This document shows, piece after piece, positions 26,908 to 36,328 of a stretch of DNA of 64,000 nt. Each line of letters starts with the position of its first letter. Within the stretch, counting starts at the first letter, position 1. Source of the DNA: JABDMH01 sp965223165 (GTDB lineage: Bacteria; Bacteroidota; Bacteroidia; Chitinophagales; Saprospiraceae). Below the pieces are notes generated by a model. The model worked only from the letters and a program-made list of their open reading frames with translations. It was not told the DNA's origin and ran no database searches. Location of the stretch: NCBI GenBank assembly GCA_965223165.1, contig CBDCVQ010000005.1:21878-85877 (forward strand), in the 5' to 3' direction. A program made the position numbers and the translations under genes.

Positions 26908-27082
26908 CTTTGGACTATTGGTTTTCTAACTTTACTTTGCCTCAGCGAAAGTACGCTAATACCACCAAACGTGCGACCAAAGATGACCAGGGCATGACCC
27001 CACCACTTGCGCAGACGGAAGCAAAGAATGGCTCCTCCATCGCCTCAAGATTCAGTGTCAGCGATTCAATTGCCACCGCATC

Positions 27083-27367
27083 ATGATTAGACTAGTGAGA
27101 ATCAGGCTGTTGTCAGACAAGCGCGAGGCCTTTTTGGAGGTATTTGAAAACCATCGGCAGGCGATGCGCACCGTGCCAGGCTGCCTCCACCTGGAGCTCT
27201 GGCAAGAGCTGCACGATCGAGCTGCGGTCACCACCTATAGCATCTGGCAAAGTGAAAAGGATCTGGAAAACTATCGCAACTCAAAACTTTTTCAAGAAGT
27301 TTGGGCCACCGTTAAGCCCTGGTTTGCAGCATCTGCACAGGTACAAAGTCTTACAAAACTATTCTGA
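27083..27367 (+). CDS. Antibiotic biosynthesis monooxygenase (ABM) domain protein
   Basis: The 94-residue protein is a single dimeric ferredoxin-like ABM domain: MIRLVRIRL at the start, FLEVFENHRQAMRTVPGCLHLELWQ and TTYSIWQSEKDLENYRNSKLFQEVW. Members include quinol monooxygenases and heme-degrading enzymes, but small stand-alone forms are often of unknown function. It is separated by 2 bp from aroB and almost certainly shares its transcript. Nothing in the sequence identifies a substrate. Confidence 0.83.
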   Translation: MIRLVRIRLLSDKREAFLEVFENHRQAMRTVPGCLHLELWQELHDRAAVTTYSIWQSEKDLENYRNSKLFQEVWATVKPWFAASAQVQSLTKLF

Positions 27368-27369
27368 CG

Positions 27370-28434
27370 ATGGTAGATACAGGCACCGTTGATATCGCTC
27401 TCCAGGACTACACCATTCACGTGGGCAGCGAGCTTCAGGTCATCCAGTCCTATCTGGAGTCGGCATCCAAAGTGGTCGTGCTCGTAGATGAGAATACGGC
27501 AGCGCACTGCCTACCCCTACTCGACCCCTACCTGGATCCGTCTCGGCTCGTGATACGCATTCCGTCCGGGGAGCGGCACAAGACGATCGATACTTGCCAG
27601 CATATCTGGGACCAACTGTTTGAGCTCAAGGCAGATCGCAAGTCGCTCATGATAAATCTGGGGGGCGGTGTGATCGGTGACATGGGTGGATTTGCCGCCA
27701 GCACTTTCATGCGAGGCATGGACTTTGTACAGGTGCCGACGACCTTGCTTGCCCAAGTCGACGCCTCCATCGGGGGCAAGATAGGTATCGACTTTCGGGA
27801 TATCAAAAATGCCGTAGGCCTGTTTTGCAATCCCAGGGCAGTGCTGATTGACCCCAGATTTCTTCGCACCCTCCCTCATCGAGAAGTCAGAAGTGGTTTT
27901 GCCGAAATCATCAAGCATGGCCTGATCAAAGACAATGCACTCTGGAGACGGATCGTCGATATAAAAGACCTGGCCCCTGTAGACTGGGCCGACCTCATCC
28001 TGCCAGCCCTAGCTATCAAGCGCCAAGTAGTCGAGCAGGACCCGCTGGAAAAGGGACACCGGAAAACCCTCAATTTTGGGCATACAATAGGACATGCTAT
28101 TGAGAGCGTTATGTTACACGGAGAGCAGCCACTACTCCACGGTGAAGCCATCGCAATCGGCATGATTGCAGAGTCCTATCTATCGTCAACGCTGGGATCT
28201 CTGCCACCAGCCCAACTGACCAGCATTAGTGAATACATTCTTTCCATTTTTCCAAAGGCTCCCATCGACCTCAGCCTCTTTGCTGATATCATGCAAAAGA
28301 TGCGGTTAGACAAAAAGAATGAAGCTGATTCGATCAACTTCACATTTCTGGATCGCATCGGACACGCGATCATCAATCAGCGAGCGAGTGACGAGGCGAT
28401 CCGGGCGGCCATTCAACACTACCAAAATCTATAA
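27370..28434 (+). CDS. aroB: 3-dehydroquinate synthase
   Basis: This 354-residue NAD- and metal-dependent enzyme converts DAHP to 3-dehydroquinate, the second shikimate step. Clear motifs are LGGGVIGDMGGFAASTFMRG near residue 97, PTTLLAQVDASIGGKIGIDF near 123, GFAEIIKHGLI near 178 with a metal ligand, and LNFGHTIGHAIE near 234 with two histidine ligands. The length is normal. Transcription is divergent from phoH-aroA. The downstream PBP gene starts 48 bp further on. Confidence 0.95.
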   Translation: MVDTGTVDIALQDYTIHVGSELQVIQSYLESASKVVVLVDENTAAHCLPLLDPYLDPSRLVIRIPSGERHKTIDTCQHIWDQLFELKADRKSLMINLGGGVIGDMGGFAASTFMRGMDFVQVPTTLLAQVDASIGGKIGIDFRDIKNAVGLFCNPRAVLIDPRFLRTLPHREVRSGFAEIIKHGLIKDNALWRRIVDIKDLAPVDWADLILPALAIKRQVVEQDPLEKGHRKTLNFGHTIGHAIESVMLHGEQPLLHGEAIAIGMIAESYLSSTLGSLPPAQLTSISEYILSIFPKAPIDLSLFADIMQKMRLDKKNEADSINFTFLDRIGHAIINQRASDEAIRAAIQHYQNL

Positions 28435-28482
28435 TACATTGAATTTATTTACTTTAGATATTAAATAATTATTTGATCTAAT

Positions 28483-31002
28483 ATGGCGATCAAGCTATCT
28501 GAGGAACAGCAGAAACGAGTGGTCAAGTGGATGTGGGGGCTCGCTATCGGAGGCGTTGTGTCTGTGCTCCTGCTCTTTGTCCTTTTGTCCTTCCAGGACC
28601 TACCCACCTTTGAGCAATTGGAGAATCCCCGCGAAAACGTGGCTTCTGAAGTCTATGCCAATAATATGGAGGTACTGGGTCGATACTATATCGAAAATCG
28701 GGTACCCATCGAGTATGAGGATATCAATCCCTACCTACTCCAGGCAGTGATTGCCACGGAAGACGCTCGTTATGTCCGGCATTCCGGCATCGATTTTCGG
28801 GCTCTCGGCAGGGTATTGGTCAAGTCTGTCTTGCTCGGACAACGTACGTCAGGAGGTGGAAGCACCATCACGCAGCAGCTAGCCAAGCAGTTGTTTGATC
28901 GTCCGGATACACGGGGCATGGGCAAGCTTCGTAGGGCCTTCATGCTCGGCATCACGAAATTCAAAGAGTGGATCACCTCGGTCAAGCTGGAGCGGAGCTA
29001 CACCAAGGAGGAAATCGTCGCCATGTATCTGAACCATTACGACTTCCTCTACTTTTCGCATGGCATCCAGGCGGCGGCAGAGACCTACTTTGGCAAGAAT
29101 CAGGAGGATCTGGCCGTGGAGGAGGCCGCCATGCTCGTGGGCATGCTCAAAAACTCCTCCTTGTACAATCCCATGCGCAGGCCGGAGTTGGTCAAGGAAC
29201 GTCGAATGGTGGTCCTCAAGCAGATGGTCAATGCCGGGCATTTGACGACGCCCGAGTATGATTCGCTCAAGACCCTTCCCATCGACATGTCCAACTTTAA
29301 GAAGTCATCGCACAACACCGGCATCGCTCCCTACTTCCGGATGGAGATGCGCAAGGAGCTCAAGCGTATTCTCTCCCGCGAAGAAAACTATGACCGGGAT
29401 GGGACACCCTACAACATTGATCAGGATGGTCTGAAGATCTACACCACGATCGACCCACATATTCAAGCCCATGCGGAGGCGGCCATGGTCAACCACATGG
29501 CTCAATTGCAACAGCGCTTCTTCGACCATTGGAATGCCATTCGGCCGGACCCCTGGACCTATGACGAAGACAAATCCAATGTAGACATCAAGCAAGCCAA
29601 TTTGCAGGCCCAGGTGCGTCGCTCCGACCGCTACAAAGCGCTGAGGGAGCGTACCTTCGTGCCGGCTACCAAAGAGCTGAGCGAAAAACATGACCACGTC
29701 TTTACCGATGCAGACATGCTGCGCATGCTGGCGCAGGATCGCCAGGGAGGAGAACTGACCCGGCTCTTTGCCAATAAAGTGATCACTCGCAAGCAGCGAG
29801 ACCTATACCAGACCCTCATGAAGGGGGAAGATTGGAAGCAGCTGAAGACGATTTGGAATACCTTTCAAGAAGAGGTCAAGGCATCCTTTGATCAAAAAGT
29901 GAAGATGCGGGTCTTCACCTATGACAATGACCAGTTTGAGAAAGATACGGTCATGACGCCGCTGGACTCCATCAAGTACCACCGCAAACACCTACAAACA
30001 GGGGTCCTGGGGGTGGATCCGCAGACAGGATACATCAAGTGCTGGGTGGGCGGCATCAATCTCAAGCGTTTTCAGCACGATCACATCCACACCAATCGGC
30101 AGGTGGGCTCTACCTTCAAGCCGTTTGTGTATTCTACAGCCATTGCTTTTCAGGGTATCTCGCCCTGCGCTCGTGTATACGACGTACAGTACACGATCAA
30201 TAAGGGTGAAAGCAACTTCATCATCCCAGAAGACTGGTCGCCCAAGAACTCCGACGGCAAGTATGAAGCCGCTCCGATCACCTTGTATGAGGCCCTGCGC
30301 GAATCCAAGAATACCATATCTGTCTACCTGATGAAGCAAATCGGTGATGTGGATCAGGTGCGCAATCTGGCATCAAACCTGGGTGTCTCCAAGGACAAGT
30401 TGCCCCCGGTACCATCTATCTGTCTCGGATCGGCAGACCTCTCGCTCTTTGAGATGACTGGTGCCTATGCCGCATTTGCCAACGATGGTATCTACATCAA
30501 ACCCACATTTATCAAGCAAATCGAGGACAAGAACGGGCGCCTGATATACCGCAGCCTACAGCATGAAGAACGGGTGCTACAGCAGGATGCCAACTACGTC
30601 ATGGTAGATATGCTAAAACACGCCCTAAGTGGCCGGGGTGGCTCGCATGAACTCACCTCCGAGATAGGTGGAAAAACAGGAACCACCCAGAATCACTCAG
30701 ACGGTTGGTTTATGGGCATCACCCCCTCACTCGTGGTAGGTACCTGGGTCGGTGGCGAGGATCGATGGATCCGGTTCAGGGATATTCAAAATGGGCAAGG
30801 CTCGGTCATGGCTCGCCCCATCTTCATAGATCTGATCCGACGATTGGAGGCGGATCCCAATGCGGACTATGATGCCGACGCTCGCTTCTTGAAACCGCCT
30901 GGCAAACTCAGTATCACGATTGATTGTGAGGAGTACGATAGCCTAAATCCCTTTAATACCCCGGAGGGATTTGAGATAGAGGAAGATCCCGAGTTCTTCT
31001 GA
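28483..31002 (+). CDS. Class A penicillin-binding protein (PBP1A-like)
   Basis: The 839-residue bifunctional peptidoglycan synthase has a short cytoplasmic tail, one membrane helix (about residues 17-37), a GT51 transglycosylase domain with the catalytic glutamate in IATEDARYVRHSG (E93) and GGGSTITQQLAKQL, and a transpeptidase domain. Transpeptidase motifs are STFKPF (active serine, about residue 545), ESKNT (SxN) and GGKTGTTQNHSDG (KTG). An insert of roughly 150 residues rich in charged helices lies between the domains. It acts in the periplasm on lipid II. ATG start; no obvious operon partner. Confidence 0.94.
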   Translation: MAIKLSEEQQKRVVKWMWGLAIGGVVSVLLLFVLLSFQDLPTFEQLENPRENVASEVYANNMEVLGRYYIENRVPIEYEDINPYLLQAVIATEDARYVRHSGIDFRALGRVLVKSVLLGQRTSGGGSTITQQLAKQLFDRPDTRGMGKLRRAFMLGITKFKEWITSVKLERSYTKEEIVAMYLNHYDFLYFSHGIQAAAETYFGKNQEDLAVEEAAMLVGMLKNSSLYNPMRRPELVKERRMVVLKQMVNAGHLTTPEYDSLKTLPIDMSNFKKSSHNTGIAPYFRMEMRKELKRILSREENYDRDGTPYNIDQDGLKIYTTIDPHIQAHAEAAMVNHMAQLQQRFFDHWNAIRPDPWTYDEDKSNVDIKQANLQAQVRRSDRYKALRERTFVPATKELSEKHDHVFTDADMLRMLAQDRQGGELTRLFANKVITRKQRDLYQTLMKGEDWKQLKTIWNTFQEEVKASFDQKVKMRVFTYDNDQFEKDTVMTPLDSIKYHRKHLQTGVLGVDPQTGYIKCWVGGINLKRFQHDHIHTNRQVGSTFKPFVYSTAIAFQGISPCARVYDVQYTINKGESNFIIPEDWSPKNSDGKYEAAPITLYEALRESKNTISVYLMKQIGDVDQVRNLASNLGVSKDKLPPVPSICLGSADLSLFEMTGAYAAFANDGIYIKPTFIKQIEDKNGRLIYRSLQHEERVLQQDANYVMVDMLKHALSGRGGSHELTSEIGGKTGTTQNHSDGWFMGITPSLVVGTWVGGEDRWIRFRDIQNGQGSVMARPIFIDLIRRLEADPNADYDADARFLKPPGKLSITIDCEEYDSLNPFNTPEGFEIEEDPEFF

Positions 31003-31033
31003 GCCCGATCAAAGTATAGTAGCTTGTTATTGC

Positions 31034-31041
31034 TATCTTTG
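31034..31041 (+). promoter_or_regulatory. TAnnTTTG-type promoter element
   Basis: TATCTTTG matches the Bacteroidota -7 consensus and sits 24 bp before the ATG at 31066. No convincing -33 TTTG lies at the usual spacing. Confidence 0.35.
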
Positions 31042-31065
31042 GCCGTCAAAATAACGGAGTGCTGA

Positions 31066-31419
31066 ATGAAACCGCATGTTGCCAACACGATTGCCGCTAT
31101 CGTTCTGATAACCATGGGTGGATGGGCCTACCTGACGTCGGAGTCACCTTCCCTGACCGCACTCATACCCTGTGCCTTTGGCATCCTTTTCCTAGCGCTA
31201 AACGGCCCCCTCAAAAAAGAGAACAAAGTAGTAGCTCATGTGATTGTGGTCTTGACATTGGTGGTATTTGCCTCCCTGTTTATGCCACTGTCCGGCACGC
31301 TCGAGCGCGGAGACACCCTTGGCACGGTACGTGTGGGGCTTATGATGGCTGCGACTTTGTCAGCACTGATCGCCTATGTGCGAAGTTTTATCAACGCCCG
31401 TAGGCAGAGGGAGGGGTGA
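31066..31419 (+). CDS. Small integral membrane protein of unknown function
   Basis: This 117-residue protein has four predicted helices: ANTIAAIVLITMGGWAYL, LTALIPCAFGILFLAL, VVAHVIVVLTLVVFASLF and VGLMMAATLSALIAYV. It resembles small conserved membrane proteins found widely in marine and environmental bacteria, but I cannot name a family. A promoter-like element precedes it, and it is followed 39 bp later by the HEAT/cyclophilin gene, possibly in one transcript. Confidence 0.65.
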   Translation: MKPHVANTIAAIVLITMGGWAYLTSESPSLTALIPCAFGILFLALNGPLKKENKVVAHVIVVLTLVVFASLFMPLSGTLERGDTLGTVRVGLMMAATLSALIAYVRSFINARRQREG

Positions 31420-31458
31420 ATTTTAAGCGAGCTCGTCAAGTATTAAAGCGGAAAGGCA

Positions 31459-33459
31459 TTGATTGGTCGATTATTTGGTGTATATGTATGCTTGTGGTCA
31501 CTGGCATGCGGAGTCAGTGAAACGACCGCTCCAGAGGAGATCCTGACCGAGATACACCTGTCCTATGAAGATAGCATCGTCCGGGGCATCATCAACGATC
31601 AAGATCAGTTCCAGCCCGATAGCCTCTTAGACTACTTGGGTCATCGCGATCCCTCCTACCGCCTCCTCGCTGCCCAGGCCTTTGGCTCCCTCAAGGACGA
31701 GCGCCACGTAGATACCATATCGACGCTGCTGCGTGATCCCATCCCGGAGGTACGTCAGGCAGCCGCTTATGCCCTTGGTCAGATGGGAAGTGGTAAAGCC
31801 GAGCCATCGCTGATCCAGGCCTTCAGCAAGCAAGATTCAACCGATGCCAACAATCCCGTCAATGCCGCCATACTGGAGGCCATTGGCAAGGTAGGCACTG
31901 CCTCCAGCTTGCAACTGCTCAGTGAGGTGAGCACCTATCAGCCCCAGGACCACCTGCTGCTCCTGGGACAAGCCCGGGCCATCTACCGCTATATGCTGCG
32001 GGGCATGACCCATCCCTCCGGCACGCAGCGTATGGTACAGTTGCTCGCTGATCCGGCCATCGACCGCCGTGTACGCCTGCTCGCAGCCAGCTACTTGTCG
32101 CGGGCAGATGTCGATCTATCTACGCACCGCGACGTACTGGCCTTGGCCTACGAAAATGAGGCAGATGCCGAGATCAAACTCTTCCTTCCGCTTGCCCTGA
32201 TCAAGACCGGACACCAGCCCACCGTCGCCCGGCTGCGCAGCTCCTTTGGCGAGCAGGAAGACTATCGGGTGCAAGCCAATGCGATACGGGCTATGGGCCA
32301 GGACAACTATCAGACCTATCGCAGAGACATTCACCGCCGATTGTACAGCCCAAACCTACACGTGGCCTTCACAGCCGCCCAAACAATATTGCGGCATGGC
32401 CAAAGCCGGCACTGGCGGGAATACATGAACCTCACCCTACATGATTTTCCGTGGCAAGTCAAAATAACGCTGTTGCATGCCGTCAATAAGTACATCCCGC
32501 CCGGCAATGGTATGTTTAGGGACATCAATGACCAAAAGCTACAGCAGCGTATCCGCAGCTCGCCCAATCTATACGAACGGGCGGCCGCCATTCGAGCACT
32601 GGCGGAGACGCCGTCACGCTACCGGTACATCAGCGATCTGTGGGATCAGGCATCTTCTGATGTGATCCGAACGACCTGCGCCTCCTCGCTCCTCCACATC
32701 GCGACACTGCCGGGTTTTAGCCGCCTCCGTGCAGACGCACGCAAAGCGACCGTTGATCGACTGGTCTTGGGGCTCCTGTCGGGAGACGTAGGACTGGTCC
32801 ACATCACCAGTCAACTCTTCGTCACGGATGGATTTGATCCGGCCCCTTATGATCTGGGGTCGATCGATGGCCTCCTGGCCCGGGCCTCCAACAATCTGGA
32901 ATTGCCCCGCGACATCGAAGCTAAGCTCGCCGTCGAGCGCGTGCGGGCGCAACTCAGTGGCACCACCTTTGACGCCGACGCCTTTGTAGAATTTACCCAC
33001 CCTATTGAGTGGGACGTGCTATTCTCCTTGTCAGACACCACCATCGCAGAAATCGCCACCAGTAAGGGCTCCATTTATGTGGAGTTGATGCCCTCCTGGG
33101 CGCCGGGCACCGTCGCCAATTTCGTCGACCTGGCCAAACTCAACTACTATGCGGGGAAAGGATTTCATCGCGTCGTACCTGGCTTTGTAATCCAGGGTGG
33201 CTGCGAGCGGGGTGATGGCTACGGCAGCCTCGACTATAATGTACGATCGGAGCTCGGTCCACAGTATTTTGATGGACCGGGTTACATCGGCATGGCCTCC
33301 GCCGGCAATCACACCGAGAGCACCCAGTGGTTCATCACGCACGTTGCCACCCCCCATCTCGACGGAAACTTCACCATTTTTGGCAAGGTCGTCCGCGGTA
33401 TGGATGTAGTCCACCGCATCCAGGTAGGCGACAAGATTGAGGCCGTAAACATACCGTAG
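31459..33459 (+). CDS. Lipoprotein with HEAT repeats and C-terminal cyclophilin domain
   Basis: The 666-residue protein starts at TTG and has a lipoprotein signal (LFGVYVCLWSLACG). Residues 60-500 consist of HEAT-like helical repeats, for example YRLLAAQAFGSLKDERH and VRQAAAYALGQMGSG. The last 130 residues form a cyclophilin-type peptidyl-prolyl isomerase: GSIYVELMPSWAPGTVANF, KGFHRVVPGFVIQGGC (catalytic arginine region) and STQWFITHVATPHLDGNFTIFG. A periplasmic or outer-membrane folding factor with a built-in protein-binding solenoid is the natural reading; clients are unknown. It ends 7 bp before gcvT. Confidence 0.87.
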   Translation: MIGRLFGVYVCLWSLACGVSETTAPEEILTEIHLSYEDSIVRGIINDQDQFQPDSLLDYLGHRDPSYRLLAAQAFGSLKDERHVDTISTLLRDPIPEVRQAAAYALGQMGSGKAEPSLIQAFSKQDSTDANNPVNAAILEAIGKVGTASSLQLLSEVSTYQPQDHLLLLGQARAIYRYMLRGMTHPSGTQRMVQLLADPAIDRRVRLLAASYLSRADVDLSTHRDVLALAYENEADAEIKLFLPLALIKTGHQPTVARLRSSFGEQEDYRVQANAIRAMGQDNYQTYRRDIHRRLYSPNLHVAFTAAQTILRHGQSRHWREYMNLTLHDFPWQVKITLLHAVNKYIPPGNGMFRDINDQKLQQRIRSSPNLYERAAAIRALAETPSRYRYISDLWDQASSDVIRTTCASSLLHIATLPGFSRLRADARKATVDRLVLGLLSGDVGLVHITSQLFVTDGFDPAPYDLGSIDGLLARASNNLELPRDIEAKLAVERVRAQLSGTTFDADAFVEFTHPIEWDVLFSLSDTTIAEIATSKGSIYVELMPSWAPGTVANFVDLAKLNYYAGKGFHRVVPGFVIQGGCERGDGYGSLDYNVRSELGPQYFDGPGYIGMASAGNHTESTQWFITHVATPHLDGNFTIFGKVVRGMDVVHRIQVGDKIEAVNIP

Positions 33460-33466
33460 CAATACT

Positions 33467-34573
33467 ATGAAGAGAACTCCACTGTATGAAGAGCATTTGG
33501 CGCTAGGAGCAAAAATGACGGACTTTGCTGGCTATGAGATGCCCCTTCTATACTCGACCGTCCGCGACGAGCATCTGGCTGTGCGCACGGCCTGTGGTGT
33601 CTTTGATGTGTCGCACATGGGAGAGTTTATCATCAAGGGAAAAGAGGCCCTCGACCTCATCCAACGGGTCACCACCAATGATGCGTCGAAACTAGAGATC
33701 GGTCAGGCGCAGTACTCCTGCCTGCCCAACCTCCAGGGAGGCATCGTCGATGACCTGCTGGTATATCGGCTGGCGGAGGATCAATGCAGCGCGGGAGAGC
33801 GAGCCTACATGCTGGTGGTCAACGCCTCAAACATCGACAAGGATCTTGCCTGGGTCAACGAGCACAATCGCTTTGACACCCGCGTGATCGATATATCTGA
33901 TCGTACCGGACTGATTGCGCTGCAAGGACCCCAAGCCAAAACGGTGCTGCAGACACTTACGGATGTAGTCTTGTCTGACCTGGCCTACTACTCCAGCACC
34001 AAAGGTCAGGTAGCCGGACTAGACAATGTGTTGATCTCCGCCACGGGCTACACAGGTTCAGGCGGCTACGAACTTTATGCAGATAGTAACCAGATCCGTC
34101 ATTTGTGGCAGGCAATACTGGCTACGGATACGGCGATCGCCGTCACACCTGCCGGACTAGGCGCACGAGACACACTACGCCTGGAGATGGGATATTGCCT
34201 ATACGGCAACGACATTGATGACACCACCTCACCTATCGAGGCTGGCCTGGGGTGGATCACCAAGGTCAAGAAAGGGAGCTTTCACTCGCAGAGGATTTTT
34301 GCCAAACAAAAACAAGAAGGTGTTGTTAAAAAATTGGTTGGCTTAAAACTGCAAGGACGGAGGATGCCCAGAAAAGGCTACAAGATCTTGGATAAGAACG
34401 CAAACGAAATCGGAGAAGTCACGTCCGGAACTTTCTCGCCTTCCCTGGAGATACCCATAGGCATGGGGTATGTAAGTCGTGATTTTGCCCAGCCCGGTGT
34501 CGAGGTATTGGTACTGGCAGGGCGAAAGACCTTGAGTGCCACTGTTTCCAAGTTTCCGCTACTCAAGCTATAA
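33467..34573 (+). CDS. gcvT: Aminomethyltransferase (glycine cleavage T protein)
   Basis: This 368-residue enzyme transfers the aminomethyl carbon from lipoyl-H protein to tetrahydrofolate in glycine cleavage. Motifs include the N-terminal FAGYEMPLLYSTVRDEHLAVR, the catalytic-region VFDVSHMGEF, GLIALQGPQA, TGYTGSGGYELY and PAGLGARDTLRLEMGYCLYGNDI, with the C-terminal GEVTSGTFSPSLEIPIGMGYV barrel. The length is normal. Its stop is one base from the ATG of a GbsR/MarR-type regulator. The P and H protein genes are not nearby. Confidence 0.95.
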   Translation: MKRTPLYEEHLALGAKMTDFAGYEMPLLYSTVRDEHLAVRTACGVFDVSHMGEFIIKGKEALDLIQRVTTNDASKLEIGQAQYSCLPNLQGGIVDDLLVYRLAEDQCSAGERAYMLVVNASNIDKDLAWVNEHNRFDTRVIDISDRTGLIALQGPQAKTVLQTLTDVVLSDLAYYSSTKGQVAGLDNVLISATGYTGSGGYELYADSNQIRHLWQAILATDTAIAVTPAGLGARDTLRLEMGYCLYGNDIDDTTSPIEAGLGWITKVKKGSFHSQRIFAKQKQEGVVKKLVGLKLQGRRMPRKGYKILDKNANEIGEVTSGTFSPSLEIPIGMGYVSRDFAQPGVEVLVLAGRKTLSATVSKFPLLKL

Positions 34574-34574
34574 G

Positions 34575-35075
34575 ATGGAGTATTGCGACGCAAAATGGAC
34601 GTTCATTCAGCGCTGGGGCGAATTGAGTTCCAAGTGGGGTGTGAATCGATCTATGGGCCAGATGCATGCTTATCTGCTCATCTCTTCTAAACCCCTATGC
34701 ATGGACGAGATCATGAGTGCACTCCAGATTTCACGAGGTAGCACCTGTATGAATCTCAAGACACTGTTGGATTGGGGCTTGATCCACAAGCGCTGTCAAG
34801 ACGGCTGCCGCAAGGAGTATTATGTGGCCGAAAAGGACATGTACAAGGTCTTCCGTCAAATTGTGATCAACCGAAAGAAGCAAGAGCTGGAGCCCCTGAT
34901 TCAAATGATGGAACACTACTCGGATGTGGAAGAGACCTGCCCAGATTCTGCCGAGTTTTGCAAAGTAGTCAGCGACATCAAGTACTTCTCGTCCAAAGCG
35001 GACTCGACCTTGGACTCCCTGTTGAAGACCAACCGTGACTGGTTTGTCAGTGGTTTTCTGAAGATGATCCGCTGA
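34575..35075 (+). CDS. GbsR/MarR-type transcriptional regulator
   Basis: From the ATG at 34575 the protein has 166 residues; the frame extends 13 codons into gcvT, but that start is unlikely. The winged-helix core is MGQMHAYLLISSKPLCMDEIMSALQISRGSTCMNLKTLLDWGLI, followed by a wing (CRKEYYVAEKD) and a C-terminal dimerisation helix. This is the GbsR subgroup of MarR regulators, known in Bacillus for glycine betaine synthesis. One base separates it from gcvT, so co-expression is likely, but its targets are unknown. Confidence 0.83.
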   Translation: MEYCDAKWTFIQRWGELSSKWGVNRSMGQMHAYLLISSKPLCMDEIMSALQISRGSTCMNLKTLLDWGLIHKRCQDGCRKEYYVAEKDMYKVFRQIVINRKKQELEPLIQMMEHYSDVEETCPDSAEFCKVVSDIKYFSSKADSTLDSLLKTNRDWFVSGFLKMIR

Positions 35076-35116
35076 CAGATTCCTGCCCTCTTCTCGTCAT
35101 TTCCTATCATTACACC

Positions 35117-35132
35117 ACGGCACTACTGCCGT
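35117..35132. other. Small perfect hairpin in intergenic gap
   Basis: ACGGCA and TGCCGT form a 6-bp stem with a CTAC loop between the regulator stop and the next ATG. There is no T tract, so a terminator role is weak. Confidence 0.25.
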
Positions 35133-35149
35133 TGTAGAACATTGCCGGC

Positions 35150-36328
35150 ATGAATGATAAGCTTAGCGCTCCGCTGATATATACCAATGTGGGTGAGCCC
35201 CTACAGGACGCCGTCATCGTACTGGATGACCAGGGAACCATCCTGCGGATCGACCAGCCAGCCGATCACGATCCCAGCTCTATACGCCGGTTGGAGGGCT
35301 GTCTGATACCTGGATACATCAATGCGCATTGCCATCTCGAACTATCTCACATGAAGGGCAAAGTCGATACGGGCACAGGGCTGGTCACCTTCATTCGCCA
35401 GGTGGTGAGCCGCCGAGGTGAAGGCGCTGATCAAATCGACCAAGCCATCTATGATGCCGATCGCGAGATGTGGCACAACGGTATCCGGGCGGTCGGAGAT
35501 ATCTGCAATGTGACGGACACTTTTACGTGCAAACAAGAAAGTGACATCAGATACTACTCGTTTGTGGAGATGTTTGACTTTATGCAAGAGGAGTTGGCTG
35601 CATCAACTTTTGCTCAGTATCAAAAGGTCTACCAAAAAGCTCCGCAAGGCGACGGCAATCAGCGGACCGCTGTACCCCATGCACCGTACAGCGTGAGTCC
35701 GGAGCTGTTTGCCATGATCAACCGGCTGAACGCAGATGCGGGGACGGTCAGTATACACAATCAGGAGACGCCCTCCGAGGATGCGTTCTTTGTGGACGGA
35801 GGAGGCGACTTCCCCGATCTATTTGGTGGCTTTGGATATGACATGTCGGGTAAGGGCAATCGAGGCACGACCGCCATCTACTATGCCCTCGAGCACCTGG
35901 ATCCGAAACATCGTACGCTCTTTGTGCACAACACCTTGACCGATGCAGAAGACATCGCCGCCGCTCATCGGTGGAGTGACCAGGTGTTTTGGGTCAGCTG
36001 TCCCAATGCTAACCTATACATCGAAAATCGATTGCCCGACTATAGCCATTTTGTGGGGGCGGACGCTCGGGTATGCCTCGGGACAGATAGCCTCACGTCC
36101 AACTGGCAACTTTCCATCTTTGAAGAGATGAAGACCATCGCACGCCTCCACTCGGCCGTGCCGACAGAGACCCTGATACGCTGGGCCACCCTGAACGGGG
36201 CCGAAGCGCTAGGCTATCAGTCGATGCTGGGATCGATCGAAGTCGGAAAACGTCCCGGCCTCAATTTGATCACGCTAGACAAGGGAGGCAAGATCACGGC
36301 AGAATCGACTTCAGTCAAGATCGTCTAG
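35150..36328 (+). CDS. Amidohydrolase family protein (deaminase-like)
   Basis: The 392-residue metal-dependent hydrolase contains NAHCHLELSHMKG with the metal ligands H60 and H62, the conserved PHAPYSVSPELF segment near 180, SIHNQETPSEDAFF near 201, FVHNTLT near 255 and LGTDSLTSN near 310 with the catalytic aspartate. This is the ATZ/TRZ subgroup, which includes cytosine, guanine and aminodeoxyfutalosine deaminases. The HCHLELS signature is compatible with aminofutalosine deaminase, but no menaquinone gene is adjacent. The 3' end overlaps the convergent GSCFA gene by 18 bp. Confidence 0.85.
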   Translation: MNDKLSAPLIYTNVGEPLQDAVIVLDDQGTILRIDQPADHDPSSIRRLEGCLIPGYINAHCHLELSHMKGKVDTGTGLVTFIRQVVSRRGEGADQIDQAIYDADREMWHNGIRAVGDICNVTDTFTCKQESDIRYYSFVEMFDFMQEELAASTFAQYQKVYQKAPQGDGNQRTAVPHAPYSVSPELFAMINRLNADAGTVSIHNQETPSEDAFFVDGGGDFPDLFGGFGYDMSGKGNRGTTAIYYALEHLDPKHRTLFVHNTLTDAEDIAAAHRWSDQVFWVSCPNANLYIENRLPDYSHFVGADARVCLGTDSLTSNWQLSIFEEMKTIARLHSAVPTETLIRWATLNGAEALGYQSMLGSIEVGKRPGLNLITLDKGGKITAESTSVKIV

